Source: Incurvaria masculella
Lineage: Eukaryota; Arthropoda; Insecta; Lepidoptera; Incurvariidae
Length of the DNA stretch: 64,000 bases
Direction of reading: 5' to 3'
NCBI GenBank assembly: GCA_946894095.1
Contig: OX335665.1
Span: 2,862,001-2,926,000, forward strand
In this document: positions 10,576 through 19,731 of the stretch, in pieces
How the letters are laid out: every line of letters begins with the position of its first letter
Position numbering within the stretch: the first letter of the stretch is position 1
Translations under genes and position numbers: made by a program
The notes under the pieces: generated by a model
What the model saw: the letters and a program-made list of their open reading frames with translations, nothing else
Told to the model about the DNA's origin: nothing
Database searches by the model: none

Positions 10576-11168
10576 CCGCCGGGTCAGTCACTTAGCGAAT
10601 GTGTACATTATTTGGTAATCTCAGGTAATTTTAGGTGGGAATCCATCCAAGGAATCTGATGGGAGTCGGAGGAATCTGGAAATCTTAAGCAATCGCGAGT
10701 TATCCTAGGGAATCTGGGAATCTCTAGGTAATAATTGTCAATCCTATCATATTCATGGTAGTCTCGGTATTTGTAGGCGGGAGTTCGCGGAATCTGAGAA
10801 TCTTAGGGAGTCCCGAGTAATCCCAGGGAATCTGGAATTTTATTATTTGCTTATTAAAAAAAAATCTTGAATATTTTACCTAAATCGGCTGCATAAGCTT
10901 TTTTTCGCTAATATTTGGGTGGTGGTAATCCTAGAAATATTTGGTAATCTCTAACTTTCGTATTCAGAGAGCACCTGTCAAAACTTAGAACGAGATTAGC
11001 ACCGGAATAACCAAACAAAAACCGGTTTAGTCCGGCGGATTAAAGTTAGGCTGCCCTAACTTCCTGGAGATAGGAAATCTCCAGGAAATCACAATCACCT
11101 GGTAATCTTGACTACCTACTGGTAACTTTGTAACTTGGTTGACTACTGGTAATCTGATTTACACTACC
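10576..11168. mobile_element. 593-bp insert of degenerate GGTAATCT/GGGAATCT repeats
   Basis: Inserted in SINE sequence between TGTGCT (10570-10575) and TGTGCT (11169-11174), a 6-bp target duplication. The content is an irregular short-period array (AATCTGGGAATC, GGTAATCTC, GGAATCTGAGAATCTTAGGG) plus a GGACTAAC-family MITE at 10958-11056. There are no inverted ends; class unknown. Confidence 0.6.
10958..11056 (+). mobile_element. Short MITE, GGACTAAC family, nested
   Basis: CGTATTCAGAGAGCACCTGTC to GATTAAAGTTAGGCTGCCC. The right end is partial. It lies inside the 593-bp repeat insert. Confidence 0.65.
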
Positions 11169-11370
11169 TGTGCTCATAAAGGGAAGGTCCTGGCATGGCA
11201 CCTAATTCCTTCGGGAATGTGGTGTAATGTCATGACGGTAGTTGTGTGGTATTAGCCACATGTTCTGCCAGGTTGCAGTAGGTATGGCAAAAATAACGTT
11301 CACTGAAAACACTTCATTTTCATTTAATTTCATTTATTTATTCAACTTCTAGTAATCAAACTACACTAAG

Positions 11371-11521
11371 CCCCGATTGCACGAAGATACGTCTGAGTTA
11401 ATCAATGTGCAAACACGTCACTTTTAGTGAACCGCACGGAGCTCCTTCCATACAAAGTGACGTGTTTAATCATACGTTGATGTTGATTTTGATTTTTAGT
11501 CCTTTGGTGCACTCGGCCCTA
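11371..11521 (+). mobile_element. MITE, GCCCCGATTGCACGAA family (about 160 bp)
   Basis: Imperfect inverted ends (GCCCCGATTGCACGAAG / TTTGGTGCACTCGGCCC). Internal inverted blocks ACACGTCACTTT and AAAGTGACGTGTTTAATCAT. Sister copies lie at 12459, 37327, 54509 and 58359. Confidence 0.8.
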
Positions 11522-11527
11522 ACTCAT

Positions 11528-11886
11528 GTCACAATCCGAGTTCGATGAGTGCATTTTCGTCACGAATGCGAGCTGCTCCATGGTTCGGAATCCATGTAAA
11601 ACTGTAGGTCCCCTTCCCCTACTAGGTGGTAGGGTTTAAGCCCGTCGGGGTTGGTACCATCGCATTGGATGAAAAGATGGCCGAAGCGGCAATTACAAAT
11701 TGTCCGTGTTTTCCATCCAGTTCAATGTGGCCGTGCTCATAAAGGGAAGGTCCTGGCATGGCACCGAATTCCTTCGGGAATGTGGTGTATTGGGCTAATA
11801 TCATAACGGTAGTTGTGTGGTATTAGCAAAGATAATACTAATAATTGTATTAGCATCCATGTCAGGTTGCATAAAAAAAAAAACAA
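11528..11886 (+). mobile_element. SINE, 5'-truncated, full body and A-tail
   Basis: It starts within the head (ATCCGAGTTCGATGAGTGC) and continues through CTGTAGGTCCCCTTCCCCTA, GGTTGGTACCATCGCATTGG and GTGGTGTATTGGGCTAATAT to GGTTGCATAAAAAAAA. The short minus frame at 11622-11804 is a SINE-body shadow that recurs in every copy. Confidence 0.85.
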
Positions 11887-11987
11887 TTTTATTGATCCGC
11901 GGATTCGATCAACTCAGTGAAGAAGAACCCGCAAAGAAACTTCACTGGTCCTATAAGTTATGTTTTTTTTGTCTACATTAATGATAT

Positions 11988-12008
11988 AACCTAACCTAAC
12001 CTAACCTA
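11988..12008. repeat. Short (CCTAA)n telomere-type array
   Basis: Four consecutive CCTAA units, the complement of the insect telomere repeat TTAGG. It is too short to imply a former chromosome end. Confidence 0.8.
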
Positions 12009-12169
12009 AATGCTGCTGCCAAACTTACATTGGTAGAACAGTCTAAGTCAAAGAACTAAGAACTACGACGAAACAACAACCCACAATGTGAAACAGTCCC
12101 TCTCTTTGAGGTAGGTATATGGTAAAATGTTGGTCTGTCTATCTTTGAAGGAAATAAGTCTTGCAGACC

Positions 12170-12353
12170 CTGGGCACAGAATGCCCTGGACTATTTGCGC
12201 CTTCGTATGCAGCGGTCAGTCGGGCGGAATGGAAGCGTTTGTCAACAAAACGCCGAGAAACGCCGACGGCGCACGCTCGGCGGCTCCGGGCCCGCTCGGA
12301 ACAATTAGCGGACTTACGTAAATTAAATAAAAGTCGTAAACAGCTCTTTGAGG
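12170..12353 (+). other. GC-rich open patch, candidate exon of unidentified gene
   Basis: A CpG-rich island in AT-rich DNA. An acceptor-like AAGTCTTGCAG ends at 12169, and a possible donor, TTTGAG/GTGTGT, follows 12353. The open frame is charged and helix-like, including KRRETPTAHARRLRARSEQL then ADLRKLNKSRKQLFE. No family is recognised and no partner exon found. Alternatively it is a fragment carried by a repeat. Confidence 0.27.
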
Positions 12354-12458
12354 TGTGTGTCGGCTGCGAAGGAGTAAGTCCGCACTCCCGGCACAAGTCT
12401 TTGGTGACATGTTGAAACGGAATTCGACGCTGAGATAAATAGTCGTAACAAAAACTAA

Positions 12459-12612
12459 GCCCCGATTGCGCGAAGAGACGGCTGAGTTAATCAATGTTAA
12501 AACACGTCACTTTTAGTGAACCGCATGGAGTTCCTTCCATACTGTCCATACAAAGTGACGTGTTTAGTTACACGTTTGCGTTGATTTTGATTGTTAGTCG
12601 TTTCGTGCAGTC
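12459..12612 (+). mobile_element. MITE, GCCCCGATTGCACGAA family
   Basis: GCCCCGATTGCGCGAAGAGAC to TTTCGTGCAGTCGGC, with the internal ACGTCACTTTTAGTGAACCG block intact. Confidence 0.8.
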
Positions 12613-12670
12613 GGCTCTAAGACTAAGGCTGACCTTAGGGCCATTTTCTGATTAGTTTAATCGCCATGTA

Positions 12671-13183
12671 TTAAGATGGCCCAACCCGGCGGGACTAACT
12701 CATTCGCGGGCACTGTACATAACCGTGCTGTTGCGCTCTGGGACCTTCTCTGTTTCAAAGAAAAAGACAGGCTCCGTGATGAGGAAGATGCAACATGTCC
12801 ACAAAAAAGACAATGTTGATTTCAAACCACTAATAGCTAAAAGTAAACCACGACCGCTGTAGTCAAAAATCTAACAAAAACCAAATAGATTATAAATCTT
12901 GAATAAGTAAGCTATGTCTGATGACTAATCTTTTTAAGATTTTCTTACTTTATCATTGCGTAATAAACCACCAAAGTTATTGTATAAAACGCGCGAAAAA
13001 TTGGAACTTTCCGACCTTATAACTTAGAAACCAAACAAAATTTTACAATGCCAACGGTTATCAGACATCTAGTTCGATCAAATAAAGCTCTTTTGAGCAA
13101 AATTTGGGATCTCTGATAAGAAATATGGGCGTGATCTTCTTTCCCCGTTTGTATGGGGAGTTGAGCGGGTTGGGCCACCTTAA
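12671..13183 (+). mobile_element. TTAA-flanked MITE, internally shortened (513 bp)
   Basis: TTAAGATGGCCCAACCCGGC at the left, GCGGGTTGGGCCACCTTAA at the right. Relative to the 550-bp copies it lacks about 35 bp after the GACAATG block. Confidence 0.85.
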
Positions 13184-13202
13184 GGGCATTTCTTAGCAGC
13201 TT

Positions 13203-13292
13203 GCAATCATTACCAGTACTAAATAATCAGTATTTTAGTAATAAAGGCCCTTTAAGTGTCGATCAAAATAAATCAGCACTTGGCAAAAACTA
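13203..13292. mobile_element. Short repeat, AATCAGCACTTGG family
   Basis: It shares ACTAAATAATCAGTATTTTAG, AATAAAGGCCCTTTAA and AATCAGCACTTGGCAAAAAC with copies at 50163-50318 and 53231-53440. The ends are inverted (CCAAGTGCTGATT). Confidence 0.55.
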
Positions 13293-13770
13293 GCCTTATA
13301 GTTTCTAACTTCACATTTTTACGACGGTGGCGCCATCTAATTTGATGCCCCTTAAACAGGAACGTATGTTGTATAATCAAGATTAGTTAACGTATATTTG
13401 GGGATCAGAGTGCTGGCTGGCTTCTCTAGAAATTTGTTTTTGCTGATGACCAAATTGTATTGTATTGTTTATTCATCTTCCATAGACAGTACACTACACT
13501 CGGATTTGTTATATTTTAACATAGGCCAGTTCAGCAAAACAAAACACAGCGAAGAAGAACTGGAGATAACCTCCGCTGATTTTTTTTTCAACGTCCACTT
13601 AGTCTAAATTGACAATAGTGTTTGTCATTTTTTTTTAACAAAAACATAGGTAAAACACTAAATTAACATGAATTCACAAAAAATAACAATTCATACCGTA
13701 TGCAATCGGTCATGACAAATATCATTTTATTTGCAAAGGCTATGGCAGCCAGGCCAGTCCCCACAAACAG
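13293..13770. other. Sequence without recognised features
   Basis: An open frame at 13398-13607 (plus) shows no domain. Nothing else is supported. Confidence 0.35.
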
Positions 13771-13771
13771 C

Positions 13772-14014
13772 ACCGGCAGTGCGATTACGAAGCACGAAAC
13801 GGGGGAGGTTGCTTGTATTTAACAGCTAAATTGCGATAACGATATGGAAGTAACCGCAGTGCGATTACGAAGTGCGATTACGAAGTGCGAAATTAAGTGC
13901 GGTTAGTACCCAAAACTGACATATTTTGTAATCGAAAGCCGTCCGTTTGCTGTCAATTTGGGGTAGGTGCGGCACCTACACCTCATGTCGCGCTTCGCAA
14001 TCGCACTGCCGGTC
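13772..14014. mobile_element. Inverted-repeat element, CCGGCAGTGCGATTACGAAG ends
   Basis: The left end ACCGGCAGTGCGATTACGAA pairs with the right end TTCGCAATCGCACTGCCGGT. The motif GTGCGATTACGAA repeats three more times inside (13788-13890). It is a probable MITE of about 243 bp; the right flank is CpG-rich (14040-14160). Confidence 0.7.
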
Positions 14015-14283
14015 ACGAGTATCACTATATCAAAGAAATAACATTTTATCCCCCCACGCGTTACGAACACGTTAACAGTTTCGCGCTCGCCCCCGCGGTC
14101 GGAGCGGTCGCAATGTAGAAAGAGTGTTCGCGTGCAAATTGGTTTTATGACCCGCCCGTTCTTAGTTTTGGTTCCTTTTGTTTCGTATCCCCAGCGCGCA
14201 GCGGTCACTGATCAAATGCAGTCCGCTCGCATTGAAAGCGAAGGATCTTTGAACGGTTGTTACCCCTTCAGAGTGTACCTACA

Positions 14284-14612
14284 GAGCCCGTAGTCCCAGC
14301 TGTCACCTAAATTGGCGTTTACGGCAAACCGATCGGCTGGCGTTTTCAAATGTATGGGGAAATTGAAGAGCATGCGCAGTGGGCGTTTAGCGAACTAATA
14401 TTTTCGAGTCCGAGTTTGATTTGACAGCTTACTCGACGTTGCCGTAAATACGTCGACGTTGCCGTTTACGCCGACTCCGCGTTTATATACAAATCGGAAG
14501 TTCGAGTTTGGCTTTGACAGCTTGAAGAAGTTAAACCACAGAATATCTAGTAAAAACTTGTATGGAGATTGACGTTTTTATACGTAACTTCAAAGTTCCG
14601 TAAACGCCACTT
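14284..14612. mobile_element. MITE, GTAGTCCCAGCTGTCACC family
   Basis: The left end AGAGCCCGTAGTCCCAGCTG is intact. The right end GTTCCGTAAACGCCACTTTC is truncated. Internal GACAGCTTGAAGAAGTTAAA and TAGTAAAAACTTGTATGGAG are shared with the other copies. Confidence 0.8.
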
Positions 14613-15046
14613 TCTCCTCCGACTGACCACTCAGGACAGCGAGCATGGAAGGACGGTAGAGCGGATCGAAACTCAATCGTATGGCGGCAGCGTAGCCACA
14701 AAGTGGAAAATTTCATACAATAAATAGCTCGCTTATGAGGAATGTAACATGTATGTATGTATAATCGACCGTGAAACAAGGACACATTAATTGAATCACA
14801 TGAATTAAGTACCTGCTTAGTACGAAAAAGTATATTTACTTAGTTCGCTTACGAATTTGGGACGCGCGATACAGAATGATCGTTGCACAAGTAACGTCCT
14901 ATGAAGTTATTACGTCTTACGTGTACTTACGTGTCGTTGGAACTCGAAAAATATTTCCAAGTGAGCGAAATCTTAAGCGACCACACTCGCGGGCGCTGCA
15001 GGTCTATTCCTGGCACTCGGTAATCAGTAATCAGGATATTATTTTA

Positions 15047-15458
15047 CGTTTACGGATAAACAGTGTTCAGCTCACTTACTTAGCTCGACGTTTCGTCAAC
15101 CACGCTGTGGACATCATCAGGATTCGCGACGCGACCTGGAGGACCACTGACGCACAGCGTGATGGTAAGTAAGTGAGCTGGGGGTCCATTCAGAGCAAGA
15201 GTGAGTTCGAGTTCGGGAGTGAGTTAACCTAAAAATAGCTGGGAAATATATTATTATTTAAATAACGGAACCGTTATTTATACTTCCAACGGATTTACGG
15301 GACAAACCAGATTTTTACCTAACTGTAATGATGTTCTAGAAGTGTGGAAACATTAACTATTTAAATAAGTGAGTTGATATTTAGTGGCGAATTCGAACTC
15401 ACTCTTACTCTGAATGGACCCCCTGAACACTGTTTATCCGTAAACGTAAATTAAGGCG
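15047..15458. mobile_element. Inverted-repeat element split by a MITE
   Basis: The left end TTTACGTTTACGGATAAACA...CAGTGTTCAGCTCACTTAC pairs with a right end that is now in two pieces: GTAAGTAAGTGAGCTG (15165-15180) and GAACACTGTTTATCCG (15425-15440). The MITE at 15181-15422 lies between them with a CTG target duplication. A truncated relative is at 53431-53490. Confidence 0.75.
15181..15422. mobile_element. MITE, GGGGTCCATTCAGAG family, nested
   Basis: It begins GGGGTCCATTCAGAGCAAGA and ends in the inverse, GCTCTGAATGG-type bases followed by ACCCC. CTG at 15178-15180 is repeated at 15423-15425. Confidence 0.85.
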
Positions 15459-15922
15459 CTAGGACTAGCCAACTACTCGCGCCATACAAATGCACTTTTT
15501 AACAAATGTAATAATATGTAGTGAAACGCTTCAGCAAATCCAAATAGAACTCCAGACTGATAATGGATTGTTAATATTTTTTTATTTCACCATTTATTTA
15601 AATAATAATAAAAATAAAAAAAGTTGATTTTTCTCATTAGAAATCTGAAAGTCATTCTATTTCTAGATATAAGCAAAAACAGCATATATGCATAAACAAA
15701 AAAATCCATTTGCTTTTAGATTTCTACATTTAGTCAAAAAAGTTCGGAAATGGACACCGTTTCCGCAATGTATTTTGTATAGAAAAAGGAAACATACATT
15801 AACGAAAATCATTCGATTCCTAGACAAGGAATCATATATTGTAAGGATGACACTTATAATCGTCAGGCTTAGTTAGTTTACTTGGGGTGCCTCGTCTAAC
15901 TTTGCGATTTGGCTAGTACCAG
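15456..15922. other. AT-rich sequence without recognised features
   Basis: The open frame at 15688-15876 (plus) is lysine-rich from A-rich DNA and has no domain. Confidence 0.35.
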
Positions 15923-16158
15923 GCCCTTAATATGTCGAACAACAGTGAAAATCTAAACAAACAGTAATCAGGAATCCTGAGTCTAGACCACCGCTTTTGC
16001 AGCGGTTTTCAAACCGATTTTCTTGACAAAAATATTCCGGAGCATAGTTTTTTTAATCAATCAAGGTGTTCCGTAGAAAAACTCGCTCTGAAAATCGTTA
16101 TAAAAGCAGTTTTATAGACTCAGGATTCGTGATTACTGAATCCCAGGAATAGACCTGC
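15923..16158. mobile_element. MITE, AATTCCGTAATCAGGAATC family
   Basis: AGTAATCAGGAATCCTGAGTC at the left is inverted at the right as GACTCAGGATTCGTGATTAC followed by CCCAGGAATAG. The core shares TTGACAAAAATATTCCGGAG with copies at 17068, 22463, 41811 and 47478. Partial ends also occur at about 15004-15037, 20839-20865 and 23203-23256. Confidence 0.75.
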
Positions 16159-16406
16159 TGTTCATTTTTCATATACGGAATGTATTTAGTTTAGATTTTT
16201 ATTACAGATTAACGACTGTGACATTAATAATTTAGCTGAAATCGCAAGATAGGATTAATATGTCGTTACCTATTACAGCGAAAATACGCAACATCTGACA
16301 ACACTGAGAACAACATGTTATTAACTTTTTTTTTAATAATAGTCCTTTTCCGCTGGGACTGTCATTAATTCATCATTGGAAAATAGAGAACCAAGAATAA
16401 AAAAAA

Positions 16407-16753
16407 CCAGAGGCCTGGGTTCAATTCCGACTTGCACCACTGTCTTTCTCTTTCCGAGTTCGATACGTGCATTTCGTCACGAATTCGAGCTGCTCCATGG
16501 TTCGGAAGGTCCCCTTCCCCTACTAGGTGGTAGGGTTTAAGCCCGCCCGGGTTGGTACCATCGCATTGGATGAAAATATGGTCGAAGCGGCAATGAAAAA
16601 TTGTCCGTGTTTTCCATCCAGTTCAATGTAGCCGTGCTCATAAAGGGAAGGTCCTGGCATGGCACCTAATTCCTTCGGGAATGTGGTGTATTGGGCTAAT
16701 ATCATAACGGTAGTTGTGTGGTATTAGCCATCCATGTCAGATCGCATAAAAAA
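16407..16753 (+). mobile_element. SINE, tRNA-type head part, full body
   Basis: It starts at the B-box region GGCCTGGGTTCAATTCCGAC, runs through the whole body and ends ATCGCATAAAAAA. It abuts the large inverted repeat. Confidence 0.85.
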
Positions 16754-17067
16754 GCTCTTTTAATATTCTGCAGATATAGGGTGATTCCAAGATTTTTAAA
16801 ATAAATTCTGTACATTTTGCGGAAACAAATGTTGGTCCCATCCGCCCGCCGGGTTTGTGAATCTAGTCAATGAAAACATGACTCGGGCCGGAAAAGTCCC
16901 CGAGGGGTCCAATTTTCCTTAGATGTCGAATTATCGAAGCCCACTTAATGTATTTCCATTTATAATTTAAATCTACTTATGGAGGAAAAGTGAATGTGTA
17001 CATTCACCCTAAGTCGGTCGAAGCCAACGAGTAGGAGTTTAACCAAAACTCATCCGGATATACTGCA

Positions 17068-17280
17068 GGACTTTTTCTAGGAATCCGTCATCAGCAATCA
17101 GGAATACTGCGTCTAGAACAGCTTTTATTGCGGTTGTCAAAGTGATTTTCTTGACGAAAAGATTCCAGAGCATAGTATTTCAATTTAATCGAGGTTTTCG
17201 GTCAAAAAAATCGCTTAGAAAGCTGTCTTGTAGACTCAGGATTCCTGATTCCTGATTACGGAATTCCAGGAATAGGTCTG
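17068..17280. mobile_element. MITE, AATTCCGTAATCAGGAATC family
   Basis: CTAGGAATCCGTCATCAGCA at the left, CTGATTACGGAATTCCAGGA at the right. The core GTTGTCAAAGTGATTTTCTT is as in the other copies. Confidence 0.75.
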
Positions 17281-17698
17281 CGGAAGTCGGATTAGACCTG
17301 ATACTGATGAAGTCTAATTCCGAAGGGATGTAGGGTCCTCTCTGTCTTCTATCGCCTTTACCATGGAGAATGCTCGTCGGAGCTGCATCACGCTGTCCCT
17401 CCGTCCCCTTTCTACCTTCGCTCAACGCGGAACAGGGAGAAGATGCACAGATCCACAGGCGACATTCCAAAAATAAGAACCTACCGATCCTTTAATATAA
17501 TTTTCCAATAGGGTCGGTAAACTATAGAATGAAAACTCTTCCGAGGTATTTCCCCCAGAGTACAACCTGGACTCCTGCAAACGTGGTGTGAAGAAGCACC
17601 TGGCCGGCCGACATAGTTTACGCAGCCCCCCTGAAAGTTCGAATACCCACGCGCGTAGTCTGGCGCACGACATGTCCTGCGCATGGCTGCACTAAACA

Positions 17699-17992
17699 TA
17701 AAAAACCGGCCAAGTGCGAGTCGGACTCGCACACGAAGGGTTCCGTACCATCGTAACAAGATTTAACACAAAAAAATCACGTTTTTGTATGGGACCCCCC
17801 CTTTAATATTTATTATTTTTTTATTTTACCTATTTGTTGTTATAGCGGCAGAATAAATTACGGTTCATGAGAGACAGCCCTGTTACAGACGGACGGACGG
17901 ACGGACGGACGGACAGACGGACGGACGGACGGACAGCGGAGGCTTAGTAATAGGGTTCCGTTGGCACCCTTTGGGTACAGAACCCAAAAAAA
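17699..17992 (-). mobile_element. GTCC-microsatellite lepidopteran element
   Basis: It has an AAAACCGGCCAAGTGCGAGT end, a perfect hairpin GCGAGTCGGACTCGC, a poly(GGAC) tract at about 17889-17935 and a final GGTTCCGTTGGCACCCTTTG block. It is non-coding. It may be a Helitron-like or other non-autonomous family; class not settled here. Confidence 0.85.
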
Positions 17993-19083
17993 CGAAATAT
18001 TTATCAGCAAGACGGATGGTTTACAAAGACAGCACATTATAATGAGAAATCTGACAGCCGAATGACGTTCAAGATGGCGACCGTTTAGTTTCGGTTTTGG
18101 CCACGCGCAAAATTAGCTTTAGGGACCTATACTTATTCTGTGCCCGTGTGCGCTTGAAGCCAGCGTTGCCAACATTAAGACGCGCAAAATCTCGTCGATT
18201 CTTACTTTCCTCGCAAAAATGGCCCATCAATCATGACGTCTGTGCAGTACAAACGCGACAAGATGGCACTTCCACGCAACGCAGACTTTCAGCTTATTGT
18301 ATTCTATTTGTGTTCGTCAAATTGGCAGACAAGCTACACTCAGACAGGTCATATTTTCTAATTTTAGGGCATAATTAGCATTTGCAACAATAAACAGAAC
18401 AACAATTAACATGCATACATCTTACAATTTCTGGCATATACCATTACCTCGTTAAATTTACTAAATAATTAAAAGTAAGCTAAATATGTCAAGGAAATTA
18501 TTAGTCAAAGGTTTTATGATATCTTAGGTCGCCTCGAGGACATCACATTGTCGTTTCGTTGATCGTTTGCAACGAATGTTGAATAAATACCCGTGTGATA
18601 TCGCATGGCTTGAACGGGCAAGAAAACACAAAGCATAGTGTAGATATCGCATGAGCTACATCACCATAGAAACTTCAAAACTGTCATTCCTGTCAAGTTT
18701 TATTTACAATAGTTAGATGACATATGTACTCCATGATGCAGTTAGAAAAGGTTAGCAGGAATATTCTTATAAAACATATTCGTTGAAAACCTCAACGAAT
18801 AATAAGTAATAAATTATTATTAAAATATTCTGGGAGGTCATGACACTTTTGGTTACAATAAGGCAAATTGCTCAATCTAGATTCATAGGTTAGAGACCAA
18901 CCCTCTTATACTAATTATGTCGGTCTACCCTTAGATGAAAAAGGAATGGATAGGGGACTAAAAAAAATTTACGGTCCGTCAAATATACGCTCAGTCAGCT
19001 CATATGCTCTCAGTCGGTGTCAAACGTCAATCCATGCGCGTCAGTTGGCCAAGATTTCAAAATATCAACAAAATGCCTTCAAA

Positions 19084-19157
19084 ATGTCTTGTGTGGTTGA
19101 CAAATGTCGAAATAACACTAATAAGCACAACAAGAGCAATGGAATCACATTCCATGT
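19084..19157 (+). pseudogene. THAP zinc-finger N-terminal exon of P-like transposase (remnant)
   Basis: The ATG-initiated exon reads MSCVVDKCRNN, then lysine/asparagine-rich sequence, then SNGITFH. It ends at a consensus donor (CATGT/GTAAGT, GT at 19158). A Cys-x4-Cys pair at the very N-terminus followed by G-I-x-F-H about 20 residues later is the opening of a C2CH THAP domain, the DNA-binding module of P-element transposases and THAP proteins. The frame is open upstream to 18946, but THAP domains sit at the N-terminus, so 19084 is preferred. The next acceptor (TTCATTTCAG, about 19290) leads to stops rather than the expected F-P continuation, so the rest of the domain is lost. A host THAP gene exon is the alternative. 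Confidence 0.6.
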
Positions 19158-19583
19158 GTAAGTACAAGCATATTCAGTATATTTTTAGTTTAGTTGACCT
19201 GAAACCTTTTATGTGTTGTAAAGGCGCAAACAGGGTTGGCACAAGCAAACTTAAAATATCAGTTCTATTTTTATTTTTGTTTTCATTTCAGTATTATATA
19301 TTGAACTAAATTTTATTATTAACTGCCACAAAACAATAGTCTACGTACTGTTTATTATTTTTTATCATGTCGTTTAGGATGTTTGTATAATATGTCTTAG
19401 TTAGCTTAGCTGTAATAAAAAGGTACATCTTTGAAAATGGTCAAAATTCTACATGTGACCGACAGCTCGTTTCCATAAAGATTAAATTCTCAAGTCGTTT
19501 TAAATTCTCAAGTCGTTTCTTGGCTCAAATGTCCTTTTGTCATTTCTGTATTCATTTCTTCAACCTGCTACATTTAATTATAG

Positions 19584-19731
19584 ACTCCATCTTCTTAGGG
19601 ATATTATCGAAAAATATGTAAATGTAAAACTTTATCATATACATAAAACCAATCTGGGGATTAAAGCCAGGACAAAAGGACAAAAGCGTAATAAACTGAA
19701 CCTATTTGAAGGAAAATATAAAAAAATGTAA
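19584..19731 (+). pseudogene. Basic C-terminal exon, probably P-like/THAP transposase (remnant)
   Basis: An acceptor, TTTAATTATAG, precedes an open frame, LHLLRDIIEKYVNVKLYHIH then KTNLGIKARTKGQKRNKLNL and FEGKYKKM, ending at TAA. A helix of aromatic and basic residues followed by a Lys/Arg-rich tail resembles, from memory, the C-termini of insect P-like and THAP9-like proteins. It lies only about 430 bp after the THAP exon, so over 90% of a normal transposase is missing. The assignment leans on its position inside the element. Confidence 0.4.

Larger units (their letters stand above)
9755..11292 (+). mobile_element. SINE with tRNA-like head, split by nested insertions
   Basis: SINE segments in order: head GGCTCGTGGTTCAGG with B-box-like GCTTCAAATCC and GAGTTGGTAAG to 9883; CCATGGTTCTG at 10136-10146; body CTGTAGGTCCCCTTCCCC to TGTGCT at 10443-10575; and 3' part CATAAAGGGAAGGTCC to GCCAGGTTGCA at 11169-11292. 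The gaps are filled by MITEs at 9884-10132 and about 10147-10384, and by a 593-bp GGTAATCT-rich insert (10576-11168). Other SINE copies supply the uninterrupted reference. Confidence 0.8.
16762..18868. repeat. Left arm of a 2.1-kb inverted duplication
   Basis: It pairs with 20880-22979 in inverted order along its whole length, from AATATTCTGCAGATATAGGG at the outer edge to GGTTACAATAAGGCAAAT at the inner edge. There are few substitutions and small indels. The arm carries a MITE (17068-17280), a low-copy fragment (17480-17680) and a GTCC element (17699-17992), all mirrored in the other arm. Open frames in it are repeat shadows. Confidence 0.9.

Noticed and set aside
11622..11804. 60-residue frame MILAQYTTFPKE... 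recurring at 16523, 36725 and 47918
   Set aside because: It is the antisense of the SINE body, present in every copy, without conservation as protein.
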